In this document: piece after piece, positions 1-13,400 of the stretch
Layout: the number at the start of each line of letters is the position of its first letter
How positions within the stretch are numbered: position 1 is the first letter of the stretch
NCBI GenBank assembly: GCA_032622095.1
Contig: CP136069.1
Span: forward strand, 42,568,194-42,632,193
Reading direction: 5' to 3'
Length of the DNA: 64,000 nt
Origin: Siphonodentalium dalli
Lineage: Eukaryota; Mollusca; Scaphopoda; Gadilida; Siphonodentaliidae
Notes under the pieces: generated by a model
Told to the model about the DNA's origin: nothing
Databases searched by the model: none
What the model saw: the letters and a program-made list of their open reading frames with translations, nothing else
Translations under genes and position numbers: made by a program

Positions 1-2341
1 AGATGCACCTTGTGGTCTGTCTATATATATATATATCACGCACTGTACAACGAGGTAAATTGTATAAAATATTGCAAACATCACATGTGCGTATGTAAAA
101 GTTACAAGTTGCAGCTGTCCTATCCCGTATGTCATGACAATAGAAGCTAGTCCATATGAAGTATTTATATGTGTGATATTTAGATTGGTGAAAGAACATT
201 GTAGATGGCAAACACATATTGATATATGGCCACAAAGAACGGCTAGTGCAAACCATGGTACATTATACATAATTAGGCAATCGATGATTAACCTTATCTT
301 ATATTAGTCACTATCCTTTTTTTTTAAACTGAGTAGAATTCGAATTATAATTTAAAATAACATACATTCTGATTGTAAAATAGACAGGAGGATAATTGTA
401 CATGTACAAACATTGAAACAAATGTGAACATCATGTAAACATAAAAACATTAATTCTCAGTGATTATTTATGACATTCCCCAGGGACCAGCCGAGAGAAT
501 TCAAATTGGGAGAACTCACTTCTCTCTATTAGATTATTAGGGAGAAATGGACTGTAATCGAGTAGAAATCATAAAGGGTGAAGTTATTTTTACTCTCCAA
601 CATCACCTTTCTGTGATCTAGAAAGTATTATGCAATACAAGAGCCCATGTATAATATAGAGAATAAGTAATCAACTGGTTCCAAGAATTATGTTAAACAA
701 GAGGCGTGCACTTGAGTGCTAGCATTCCCCCACCGTGGCAAATTCAACCCGCATTATCCGTAAACCCGACAAAAAAGATTTTTAACTTTAAAGAAAAATT
801 CGGACTAATTATATTGATATGGTGTCACAAGAAGCTTGTACAGAAAAAATTATTCAAATTGGTTCATATTTGTTAAAGTTATTAAGTCGGACAGAATGTT
901 TCTAAGTCAAAATAAGTCGAAAATGAAGTGTAATATTACGAAAAACAGTCTGAGCCAATCCCTAGCCGCATCATGTAGAGAGGGTATTGTGAGAAGCATG
1001 TATACCAAAAATTATTGAAATCGGTTCATATTTGTTAAAGTTATTAAGTCGGACAGAATTTTCTAAGTCAAAATAAGTCGAAAATGAGGCGTAACTCAGT
1101 GTAACTTAGGAGATTGCATACAAAAATTTATTGAAATCGGTTCATAGTTGTTCGAGTTATGAGGTCGGACGGACAGCACGACAGACACACGGATGGAGAA
1201 AGCGTGACGGACGGACGGTACGACGCAGTCAATCCAGTATACCCCCCATTTTCTTCGAAAGTGGGGGTATAATAATTCACGAGAGACGAGAGACATCGGT
1301 AAGAAATGAGTGAGCGTTAGCGCATGAGTGTCTTACCCAAACGTCTCTCGCCTCGAGTGAATTATTGAACGTAATTCTCGGAACTAATTGATTACTCTAT
1401 TTATTACACTTCTGCATCAATTTGGTTCGCCAAATATGATTAAAAAACACACAGAATTAATGCATGAAAGCCCCGATGTGGAGAAAGATCAATCATCGAA
1501 AATTCAGTCTTGATCAGTAAGCGATGTGACGTCACTGGAAATGACATATAATTCACTAGTAACATTACCATTTTTAATTAACGGCATTTTTAATGGAAAT
1601 CGTACATAGGAGTGTAATAAAACATTATAATGAATAGGTACACGATTATAATCAGTAAATGCACTTCAAATTTTTTTTTTAAAGCGCATACTGGTATATC
1701 GGAGAGAAGGTGTCTCCCAAGAAGCCCTCTAGGTTGGTTCCTGCATTCTCCTGCATTCTCCACAGGCCTACTAACCTAATGAGTCAATGAATCCACTCAT
1801 GGGGAATGTTATAAAATAATCATAGTTGAAATAAAATAGAAACATTAAAATACTATTAATCTAACTCTCTATAAATCTCGTTGAAGTTACTACGTTTTCA
1901 GATTTTTACAGCTTTCAACCAGGAACCAGTCTATTCAACAAGAGACATTGATTGCGCTGAAATAAACAGATGTGTGAGTCGCAGAGACAATGGCAGATGA
2001 CAGCTAGATAGCAAGTTTCAGTCACTAAGCAACTATATCAACTTTGTGACGCAGATCTGTTATTAAAATTAAAAAAAAAAATTCTACTGACTGTCAAAAT
2101 GACAGGCACCAAATGGATGGTGTTGGTTATTTCAAAATGGTGCCTGTCATATTTTCAAATGTACTGAATGAGACCGTATTTAAATTTCCAATCAACTTAT
2201 TATTCGTCAATGAGTGAGTTATTGAGCGTCCAATCGTCACCCAGGAAAAACCCAAGTTATTTTGGTTTTCAAAAGTTCAAAAACGTTCCGTCAATTAATA
2301 CATACAATGTACAAATGCACTTCACAAACAAGATAATTGCA
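1..2341. repeat. Gene-free flank with degenerate repeats and hairpins
   Basis: No coding signal. A unit of about 95 bp beginning near GGTTCATATTTGTTAAAGTT and containing AAGTTATTAAGTCGGACAGA is seen twice, about 836-930 and 1001-1095, with a third partial copy at about 1121-1180 that runs into a GGACGGAC-rich tail. An imperfect hairpin at about 1269-1366 pairs AATAATTCACGAGAGACGAG with its complement, and another at about 2095-2157 pairs GACAGGCACCA with TGGTGCCTGTC. Confidence 0.6.
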
Positions 2342-2738
2342 TTAACCCTTTACCCAACAGAACGGCCCTGTGCCAATGCATTCTCTTATATATGCGAGTC
2401 GACCATAGGTCGCCTCGCATATATAAGAGAATGCATTGGCTTAACACATTAAAAATTATAAAATTGTTAAAGAATGTAAGAAAAAATGGTAAAAAGTGTT
2501 AAAAAAAAGACTTTAGGCCAATGCATTCTCTTATATATGCGAGGCGACCTATGGTCGACTTGCATATATAAGAGAATGCATTGGCACAGGGCATAACTGT
2601 AACTATCACAATGTGGTCAATGAACCGGTTCCAATGATATCCATATTTGTATGGTTCTATTGAGACAGACCGAAGATATTTTAGGCTGTTGAAGCTTTAT
2701 TTGGCCGGTTTTGGCCGGTTTGTTGGGTAAAGGGTTAA
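2342..2738. mobile_element. TTAA-flanked MITE, type B (piggyBac/Kolobok-like ends)
   Basis: Begins TTAACCCTTTACCCAACA and ends TGTTGGGTAAAGGGTTAA, a matching terminal inverted repeat with TTAA at both borders. The interior has two hairpins built of CCAATGCATTCTCTTATATA and its complement. No transposase; non-autonomous. TTAA target sites with CCCTTT ends are known from piggyBac-type elements; the superfamily is inferred. Confidence 0.82.
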
Positions 2739-3138
2739 TTCTGAATTGATCTGAAATTAAAAAAGAACTATTTTTTACTTTCAATGTCCAATTTGGCCAG
2801 TAATTGCTCCTTGTACCCAAACAGATACAGATTGTTTAAAAATTTGCAATGGACAAAATGTCCGACAGATACAGATGTGCACTGGACATAAGCTATTTTT
2901 CGTCGGACAATGACCATGACCAGCCACTTATTTTGAGCCTTGACTAGAAACTTAGAGAGTTGTTGCCGTATTTAATGCATTAGACTGGTCCTTGCCTCAA
3001 TACATAATGGTATGTTCTGAAAATCATGATGTTCAATATTGAGCAATGCACATGTTACCACTTGTGAATTTGGCCTCCCATAGGAACTGTTCCAATTGGG
3101 AACTACTTGTTAACAAGTTTTTTATTATAGGAAAGGTT

Positions 3139-4197
3139 AAAGGCACGGGCGGCGTTCATTGCAGAAATATTTATATTTGTTCAAATCGCCATCAACAGAA
3201 GGAATATTAAAATATATATAGTTTTGTTCATATGCCAAACATAATCAGCGCATAAATAGTGTATTGTCTTCAAGACGTATGATGGTGTACATAAACAAGA
3301 ACCTGCTCGTGTTACAGAAGTTTTGCTTCTGTTTACATAACACAGCGCAATTCTATTGGTTAATCACACACAAATGATATAAACGCTCTTTATTATTTCC
3401 ATATCAGGAAAACAGTAACAAATAATGCTCTTTATGTTTACCATATCCGGATCTAAACAAAAGCCAGGTTCTGTAACGTTTTTATATGCCCGTTTGAAAA
3501 AACGGTCGTTTCATGTAAATGGGTAGTCCGTCCGTCCGCTTTTGGTTTCCGGATGATAACTTTAGATTGAATTGAGTGAACTGAACCAAATTTGGTATGT
3601 TAGTTTACCACACCAAAATACAGATCAAGTTCGAATATGGGTTTCGTCCACATGATTTTGACTGAGTTATGCCCCTTTTTTTACTTAGATTTTACCTGAT
3701 TTGGGGTTTCCGGATGATAACTTTAGATTGAATCATGTGAACTGAACCAAATTTGGTATATTAGTTTACCACCACAAAATACAGATCAAGTTCGAATATG
3801 GGTTTCGTTTGCATTATTTTGACTGAGTTATGCCCCTTTTTCGACTTAGATTTTACCTGATATGCGGTTTCCAGATGATAACTTTAGATTGAATCGAGTG
3901 AACTGAACCAAATTTGGTAAACAGATCAAGTTCAAATAAGGGTTCTGTCTACATGCCCCACTCTACTCCAGAAACGGGCGTATTATGCCACGCCCCGACG
4001 GCGTGCTCTTGTTTGCTTACTTGTTTTTACATAACAAAGGAAAAACATTTGACAATAACATACTGTTTATGCCATATTTCTGATTGGTATAAGAACAAAG
4101 TCTCTCTATATTTTAATATTCTTTCTGTTTATGGCGTTTTTTGACCGAGCTGAATATTTTAACAGCATACCCACCGCCAACGCCGCCCGCATCTTTA
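3139..4197. mobile_element. TIR element Q, copy 1, interrupted by satellite-like insert
   Basis: Ends AAAGGCACGGGCGGCGTT and its near-complement at 4180-4197. The same body recurs at 44242-45740 and in part at about 40075-40250. Copy 1 is interrupted from about 3480 to 4013 by a block of roughly 120-bp repeats containing GATAACTTTAGATTGAAT; copy 2 lacks this block. It lies just downstream of the stop codon of the NRF-6-like gene, so the 3' UTR may read into it. Confidence 0.75.
3480..4013. repeat. Tandem block with GATAACTTTAGATTGAAT units
   Basis: Three degenerate units of about 120-140 bp, each with GAACTGAACCAAATTTGGTA and ACAGATCAAGTTCGAATATG. The block is bounded by a GGACGTAT-like CGTTTGAAAAAACGG end and a GCCACGCCCCGACGG end. 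An inverted copy occurs at about 7200-7710. Confidence 0.7.
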
Positions 4198-4293
4198 AGT
4201 TGCTTGAAAGTTGCAGTTGTATTTTTGCGGAAATCATTATTTCTGTGTATCTCAAACATCTATTCCATATGGCATTTCTGTTTTGAATAGAAG

Positions 4294-4416
4294 TTATCCT
4301 CTCTTGTCCCTGTTGAAAATGACTTTTTCCAGGGCCACAGTTGGGCTCTCAAAGCAGATCGACACAACGAATGCTACAGCATATGCAGCCACCATATTAG
4401 CCATGAAAGCAAATAC
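4294..4416 (-). CDS. NRF-6-like exon 15 (last coding exon, stop)
   Basis: Residues 719-758 and a TAA stop at 4296-4294. Acceptor TATATTCCAG ends at 4417. Encodes MVAAYAVAFVVSICFESPTV then ALEKVIF; the E.P...LEK ending of the final membrane span is the normal C-terminus of this family, so the protein is full length. The 3' UTR must start within about 100 bases of the Q1 transposon end at 4197; no convincing AATAAA is seen in between. Confidence 0.93.
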   Translation of the reverse strand, partial: VFAFMANMVAAYAVAFVVSICFESPTVALEKVIFNRDKRG

Positions 4417-7400
4417 CTGGAATATAGATTATATAAATCCATTAAGTCCATGCAAAGTAAATTCCCTGTTTCTAAGGAAAGCACATGGCACCTACACGTG
4501 CAATCTTTTATTCACATTTAAACCATTCAAGATGGGAACTGCGCTGTTGCAGCATTAAAGATCCTGTGCCAGTGAGTTCTCTTATATATGCATGTCTCCC
4601 ATAGGGAGCCTCGCATATATAAGAGATTACACTGGCTTACAAGGTCAGGGTAAATATTGTTAAGCAATGCATTCTCTTATTTATGAGATGATCCCTATGG
4701 GAGACTCGCATATATAACAGAATGCTTTGGCACAGGGTTTATTTATTATATGCCAAGTTATCAAATAGTATTCTTGCATCAGATAAAAACCGTTTTCCGT
4801 CTAGTGAGATATCGATATCTCACTCATATCCATCCATGCTAAAATTAAAAGTGATGCGGTACTAGATGAGTTAACATCGCTTCGCCACATTGAACTGGAA
4901 TTGAAAAAATTGTAATCTGTGTTCAATTAATTTTTTTGTTAAACATACATGACATTAGCCCCATTATCGCTAAATCTCTCATAGTGATGACAAAAAACTG
5001 AATTAATTTTTTTTGTCATCACTCATGAGATCAATCCCATAACCCACCAAAAAGTGTAGATATCCTTTGTATACTAGACCTGTACAGTAATGCCCTAAAT
5101 AATCGACTCCTTAACCACAGAAGAATTATGGGTAATTTTTCAGGATTTAGTCAGAAATATGGCTTGTTGCCATTCATTGAATAGCTCTCACTGAGAGCTT
5201 TCTGATGAATGGCAACAAACCATATTTCCGACTAAATCCTGAAAAATTACCCATAATTCTGCTGTGGTTAAGAAGTCGATTATTTAGGGCATTACTGTAT
5301 ACCAAATATATACCACAGAATGTCCTTTCGTTATTGAAAAATTAACACAATTATCACTGCATTCCCTCCAGAACATTGAAACTATCTGGAACAAGAGATG
5401 GACTGTCGTCCACTGCATACCCACATGTGTGCATACCTATAACCTATGACTAGCTGAGATACTCAGGCAGACGGACCCAAAAATCAGTGTTATCAGAGAT
5501 ACAAAGATGATTAACTCTAGAACATAAAACCTGAACAAATCGATTGAACCCTCCATTGAATATCCTCATAGTGAACATCCATGACAAATTGCATAGAGAT
5601 CTGACAACCGGTGGTGGAGATATTGTGCTTGGACAGACAAGAAGTCAACATTTCCAGTTAAACAAAGATGAGTAACTCTAGAAGGGAAAACCCAAACAAA
5701 ACAATTGAACACTTCATTGAATATCCTCATAGTTGTCAACATCGATACAAAATCTCATTAAGATCCGACAACCATTGGTGGAGATATCTGCTCGGAGAGA
5801 CAAAAAACCAACATTTCCAGATAAACAAAGATGAAAAACTCTGGAATGGAAAGCCTGATCAAAACGATTGAACACTCCATTGAATGTCCTCATAGTAGTG
5901 ATCATCCATACCAACTCAATTTCATTGAGATCCGAGCACTACTGTTCAAGTTATGGCTGAGCAGACATCGGGCAAACAGACAGATGCAAAACAATGTACC
6001 CACCCCTTTTAAAATATAATGACTGGATTGGAAATAAACTATCAAAAACAATATGGTGGCTTTTAGAGGTATAACTTTACACTTTCATAACGGGAGCTGT
6101 GCACATGTGCCAGTGCATTCTCTTATATGGGCCCATAGGGAGCCTCGCATATATAAGAGAATGCACTGGCTTACAAGGTCTAGGTAAATATTGTTAAGCC
6201 AATGTATTCTCTATATATGCAAGGCTCCCTATTATGCACTGGAACAGGGTTTTTTCGCAAAATTTCAAGAAGCTCGAGTTGCAAGTGATGCTAACTGATT
6301 GGTCATTACATACTCACCATTTCAATATCCGTAAAGCTGAAAAGTGTTCTTCTTGTGTAGAAGAAAATATAGATAACAACGGGATGGAGGAGGTATGCCA
6401 TGTACGTCAGCTTGCTGAGAGGAATAAACCCTTCCCATGATAGGAATGTATTTACATAACCTGTAATGATAAAAAAAAAAAGTGGATGTCTACAATATAA
6501 GGTGTTCCGCATCCAGTAAGACACAGCATCTTTGATTGGTCAGAGAGCCCTGCTACAGTAATGCTCTAATTAATCGGAAAGCTCTCGGTGAGAGCTTTCC
6601 GATGAAAGGCAACAAGCCATATTTCAGACTAAATCCTGAAAAGTTACCCATAATTCTGCTGTGGTTAAGGAGTCAATTAATTAGAGCATTACTGTAAAAA
6701 TCCCATTTTTAGGTCTCAACAATAGGAAAACCTAGACAGCAGTTCTATCATTTCTTGCTGGACTGCTTTTTGATGACCTTTGAACAACATTATGGGGAGA
6801 CTAATTCGGAGAGATTATGTGCTTCTGGAACAACAGTCATATTTCTATGAATGACCACAACTGTTGGCATAACTTTTATACTGGTAAGTTATTGTGGTTG
6901 ATTGATGGCAACATGGTGTAATATTGATGGCTTGGAGCCTATGTTCAACCTCGTCGCTTTGCTGTCAAGACATTGAGTAATGTTCAAAATTAGTATATAA
7001 GCTTGGCCGACCGTAACCCAATTCATTTAGTAGTCAGTGAAAATATCACAAAAAATATAAGTTCACATTTATGGTAAGATTTCGATGTCCTGGATAACCT
7101 AAACACCAATTTGGAGATGGTGAGTACCTCACCATTCGTTTTGGAGATAATGAGCAAGATCATAGTAAGCTATTCATATACACAGTGGACCATCGAAAAA
7201 TAATGACAAGAGCACCCTGTCGGGGCGTGGCATAATACGCATGTTTCTGGTGTAGAGTGGGGCAAGGTTTAATTCATTTGTTTGAAACCTTTGACTTAAG
7301 ACGAAATAATAACAAAAATGAAACACAATAACTTGGAAACCGCATATCAGGTAAAAGGTAAAAAAAAGGGGCATAACTCAGTCAAAGTCAATCGGACGAA

Positions 7401-10400
7401 ACCCATATTCGAACTTGATCTGTATTTTGGTTCAGTTCACTTGATTCAATCTAAAGTTATCATCCGGAACCGCAAATCAGGTAAAATTTAAGTCGAAAAA
7501 GGGACATAACTCAGTCAAAATTCATGCAGACGAAACCCATATTCGAACTTGATCTGTATTTTGGTGTGGTAAACTAACAAACAAATTTGGTTCAGTTCAC
7601 TCGATTCAATCTAAAGTTATCATCCGGAAACCAAAAGCAGACGGAAGACGGACGGACGGACAACCCATTTACGTAATATGACCGTTTTTTCAAACGGGCG
7701 TATAAAATCAAGAAGTAATGAATTCTGATTGGATGCATTCAAAAGCCATCAATTCTTGCGAGATCTCAAATAAAACATTGTTTTTGTACTTTATGTCCAG
7801 TTAACTGTGACAACATGATCTGATAAATTCATCAAGGAAACAACAAATTCACCACTAATTATGACCGGCATTCTACCATTATGTTACCTGTAAGGGTTGA
7901 TCAGGGTAATGTCCCAAGTATATGAAGGACAATTAGTTTTTTTACCGCTATGGTCCTTTGATATTTTTGGGCACTCCTATATTTATCACATATGGCAACA
8001 AACATCAAGAAATTACCTGAACAGTTAACAAACCTCCATTTCCAGTGACACATGCAAATACAACCCAGCTCACAGCCATCCCCCATGCTGTCCGACTGAC
8101 TCCATTGTAGAAGGCAGAGGCATCCATACCAATGATGTACTTCCCCTCAGCTTGTCCTGCAAGACCATACAGCACTGCTAGGGCAATGGCAGCCGCTAGG
8201 CACCAACCAATTATAATCACTATCTGTGGATAAATTATGTTTAGTTTGGGTTCAATAACATGTTTAGCCGCTAGGCCACGTCAAGAAGAGAGGGTGAATT
8301 ATGTTGTACTGTATTAAGAAAATTGCTTAGTGAGTTAATGCATCAATGACATCCAAGTTCAAACTAGAGGTGACCCAATACCCCTGCAGTGCAATTGAGC
8401 GCTAAGGGTAACGATATTAACATATTTGTTTTTCGGAAAAAAAAAAAGGGGGTCCAATCTCAGACAAAATTATGCATGTTGCAAAAATATTTCTAAGTCG
8501 AAAAAGGTGGATAACTCCACTAAAAAAGTCTAATTTTTAGCTCATAATTGCAGGTGCAGATGTTCACTTAGTGTAAATATCTGTGATAAGTTTTAAAAAC
8601 AAATTTACCAGAAAATGTAGGAAAAGAAGCTCGGATAAAATTATGCATACTTCGAAAACTTTCAAAGTCGAAAAATGGGGATGACTCCACTATAAAAAGT
8701 CAGATGGACATCATAATCGCAGATGCATTAAGTTCCCATGGTACTAAATATATGTGCCAATATACCCCCATAACTTTGTTACGGTGGGGGGATTAAATAA
8801 AATGTACATCAGTGACACCCAAAAACATATTAACATAGAAAATATGATTTTAATGATGGTGGATCTCTTCAATAAAGTTTCTGTATTGATTCAGGAGAAT
8901 AAAATAATAATTTTGAGAGAGAGACAACTGCCAACAGACACTTCTGTCACTAGGAAATATCTTTGTCAATTTTTTCCCCTATTTTCTTCCACGAAATGCA
9001 ACCGAAAATATGGCTATTTTTAGAATATTACAATATTCAGCTGAGATGTGTGAATTTAGGGGATAAATATCCCAAAATGACACCAGACGACAGAATGATT
9101 ATCCCCATTCTAATTCACATGGAATGAAAAATTATGCAATAGCCGCGATAATCTGCCAGAGTCGATGAACTAATTGGACTTGGCTGAAGGTTTAAGTAAA
9201 GTCATGTCACTTCCTCCTACAAATTGTGCTCCGCTTCATGTACAGTAATGCCCTAATGAATCGACCCCTTAACCACAGCAGAATTACGGGTAACTTTTCG
9301 GGATTTAGTCGGAAATATGTCTTGTTGCCATTCATCGGAAAGCTCTTGAGGAGAGCTTTCCGATGAATGGCAACAAGCCATATTTCCGACTAAATCCTGA
9401 AAAGTTACCCATAATTCTGCTGTGGTTAAGGGGTCGATTATTTAGAGCATTACTGTACATACAACTCCATATTTTGAACAGAAATAAACCGAGCCATTCA
9501 AAGTAATCCATGAATTTCATATCATGCCAATTTGACATTGGATATGCATAATCTATATTAATACAAGCAAGTTTTGTGGCAGGCCATTAGCATTGCATTG
9601 CATCAGTGGTCAAGGGATGGTGCACATAAAACTCCATAGCATAGCGAACAATGGTTTGCTTTTTGCAATGTCATATCCATTATCAGTGACGCCATCATAC
9701 CAATGTCCTTCGATTCATTTTGAAAGACCTGCTTTAATTAAAATGAATTATCTGAATAATTTTATGAATATCGAATTAAGCCAATATGCGATTCAATCAT
9801 ACTTCATATTTCCTGCAATTTGCATTGTTGTCCAAGGAATGTCACCCTCGGGTGACATTCAATGTCGAGAGTGGCAACAAATCCCAATGTCTCATGAACA
9901 CAAGGGTGACAACTGTTTGGTTATCTGGCAGAGGAGTGCACACCTGCTCAATGGAAGGATTAAGTGCACGCTTATATTCTTTAATCTTTTAATAGTACAT
10001 TTTATGTTGGAATCCTCGCTTATTAGAAAATAAAACATTCAAATGTTGAATCAATTAACACATCTAATCATCCGGCTGTTATTTTCCAGTCATTTTGCTT
10101 GTCGCATGGTGGGAATCGGTTCACATAAGGAGGAATAAAGCAATTTTGAAGTAGAGTAGCCATGCGGCGAAATGTTCGGTTTTGCTTTAACCCTTTGGCG
10201 AGTAGAACGACATATATGTCATCTATCGGTTGAAGTGTAGAACGACATATATGTCGTTTCAGGAAGTGTTATTTTACGTAGACATAACTTGAATAAATCA
10301 TCTGATTTATAAATGATTTGTATAGGAGTTATTTTGATTAATAATATGTCCCAAATGTATAAGTGCAATCGGTTATGATAACACACGTTAAAAAAAAATG

Positions 10401-13400
10401 CACATAAATTAAAACAAATTATTGGACACTTTTGACCCGAACTTGTTAATAATTATTGCTATGACGTTGAATTTACTCATGACGTCATGTATATGACATT
10501 ACAGATACTCTCCAAAGGGTTAAATGAGTGTCGACGGTTTAATTTCAAGAACGCTAACATGATTGTGAAACTAACAAGTTTTGAATCGTGCAAAAGAAAT
10601 TGACAACATACTGTTATCCAAATAAGAATATTCTTATGAAGTCCGAGGAATGGATAACCGAAAGGATATTGTCAATTGATACACAATAAGGAGTGCTATT
10701 TGAACTTTTGAGCTTACTACAGAAACAAATTTGTAATGTATGTACCGAGTGTATGCAATTGTCTGCAGCAGTTATCAACTGCATATATATATAATAATTT
10801 TTATCTATTTGTTCAACATTATTCAGTATTGGTATAAAATGGTCCAATAGGAACATTACACCATATAACGGATTTATCACATTGATAACACCATTCATGC
10901 ACAACATGTTTTAATTGCAAATTAAAATCAATAATTATGCATTTTAGCAAACACCACAGCTCACGGTTGTCACAAAACGGTGGGGTTTATAAAATGAGTG
11001 TTTTAGGAAATAATTAGAGAGCTGTGAGGGAATTTCTGCACATTGAGCACTTCGTAGTTCTATGTTTACTGGTCATCGCTGAGCGGGCAACAACTTTCAG
11101 AATGTTACCCTCAAGGGTAATAAGTGATTTGCGGCATGCCATGTGACGCACCTTGAGCCAATCAAAAGAGAGGAGAATGGGATGAAGGATAACAATCAAC
11201 TTTGTGTGGCCTAAGAAATTAATATCTTTGTCTTTGAATAAGTACGGTACCAAGTGAATTTTTTAAATGTCTTTTTTCTTGGTAAGGCAATAATGGGTAG
11301 GAATGTGCAGTGGTTTGGATCAAGGCAATGAATGGATTGATTGGGTACGATTACTCTGCGGTCACTAAGCCTAGCACGGTGGTGGTGTCACTGATCAAAT
11401 GGATGCAATGTGATGAACAGGTGTCTTGTCACATGAGGCTACTATTTACCTTATGTAATCTCACTTTACATTCTGTTTTATGTAATATGTAGCCAGTGGC
11501 CATCCCTATTAAATATGGTCCCATCCGACACCATGGCCTCTGGTAAAAGATGTCCTGATTTTCACCACTGCAAAGAGGAAAAATGCTTCTTTATGAACAC
11601 TCAAATCACTTAGTTATGTATATGAATTTTCAACAGTCTCATTAGTTGACAACTACAGTAATGCCCTAAATAATCGACTCCTTAACCACAGCAGAACCAC
11701 GACTAAATCCTGAAAAGTTACCCATAATTCTGCTGTGGTTAAGGTGTCAATTATTTAGGACATTACAGTATCTTCACATTACTTGGTCAATTATTATGGC
11801 AGACTTTGGTTGGGTCAGGCTTAAAACAGTTGATTATCAAGATACTCCTTGTTATCTCAGTAGTCTTTAGTATTAAACAATGATTTTTTGCTATCTGCAG
11901 ACTTCCACAACGCAAGTGTGCGACACTTAGACAATGTCTGCAAATTTTTTATCAATTTTGCAAAAAACAGAGGGGAGGTTCTGAAATTTGCCTTTGGTTA
12001 AAAAATAGCTCATAAATTTCATTTTGCCTTGGCAAGATTATTGCTCCCAATAAATGTATATGAAATTATAGTCTGCCAATACTTGATGTGCGAAATTTGA
12101 CACAGCATGTCTAAAGACTCTAAACCATGATCATTCTAAATCACAGGGACAGTGGCACAGTTTGTAAGGTGAATAGCATTTTAGGCCAACATAAGACATC
12201 AAGCAATGGCAAAGTTGATTTGATTTCCAACAAGCAGCCGCCGATGGTGGTATACCCCGCCTAGGTGGGCAAAGTTTTGGATGAGCATTTTTAAAATATA
12301 CTAAAAAATAATTGAAATGAAGTTAATATATGTTTGTGATTGGTTATATAAATATTTGTTTTATTTCTGGCTTTAAAGGGACTCAAAAATAATCGCCACC
12401 ATGTTGTTGTTGTTGTTGAAATCAGCTGTTCACTGCCTGTTCCTAACGCTTCTTCAAACTGCATGCATGGTTTATCTCCCCTGGCATGCTATAAATAGAT
12501 TGGGGCTATACCTCATTAGCTGTGTTTTGTCAGTGACAGCAAGCATGGTTTCAGGATATCGTTATAAAAAGACGAGATATATAATATTGAGCTTAAATTG
12601 GCAAAATGCGATCAAATAGGACGTTTTCGTCAGCGCGAAGATGCCGAAGAAATTGGAAAGACCAGCGAATGGATTTTGGGAAGTAAATGTGGATTTCCAT
12701 GCAAATCTGCGGAGCAAAATTCTGAAACTTTGAAAGTTACGGAGTTGCAGTTGCACATACCTGCAATGTTCTGCATACTTCTCAGTCGTCTGAGTGTGAC
12801 TTGATGTGGTACAATAAGAAACAGAAGGTATTTATTTATCTGGTGGGTCCGCTTTGTAAATTAAAAAAGTTTGCAATAAATATATTTTTGAGAATTTTTT
12901 TCTGGAATTACATCACTTGACCAACATATTAATTTTGTCAGATTTGAAATATCAATATTGAATATAAAATTCAAAAATAAATACACCATCATCTATAATG
13001 CCAATGGAACAAGTTCCAATCGGACCTGCCAGATACATGTAAATACCTGTTGTTTTCAATACCACATCAAGTCACACTCAGAAGTACGGTATGTGCAACT
13101 CTAGTTCAGTCTTGAACGTAGTGCGTATCCTTCCTTGCTGGAAGCAGCAATCTGCGAAAGCGGTCGTGTTGACCTAGTGCAACCAGCGTCCATGGTGCAA
13201 CTCTAAATGTTGCTCTGCAGATTTGCATGGAAATCCCCATTCAAAATTGGTCACTTGACATCCCTCTTAAACTTAAAGAACAAATACAGAAAAGAACAAA
13301 TACAGACGAGATGATGGATCAGTCACTGGCATGCCCAGGATGCTGTTTGAGGTAAAGCTCCCACCCCTCGAAGAATGAAGGAAAGAACAGTGACTGGTTC

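Noticed and set aside
4211-4558. 115-codon plus-strand ORF
   Set aside because: It is the shadow of exon 15, whose minus-strand frame has family motifs and a proper acceptor.
7981-8033. Alternative exon 13 end at the GTAATT donor near 8017
   Set aside because: It would add LLTVQ and break the GNGG-YVNTFLSW motif and the phase with exon 14.
9593-10033. 146-codon open frame on the plus strand
   Set aside because: No family motif, antisense in an intron, composition of random AT-rich DNA, no conserved start context.
12401-12619. Small hydrophobic ORF with a good GCCACCATG context
   Set aside because: The leucine run comes from a TTG repeat (TTGTTGTTG); no homologue recognised, no poly(A) or splice evidence, lies opposite an intron.
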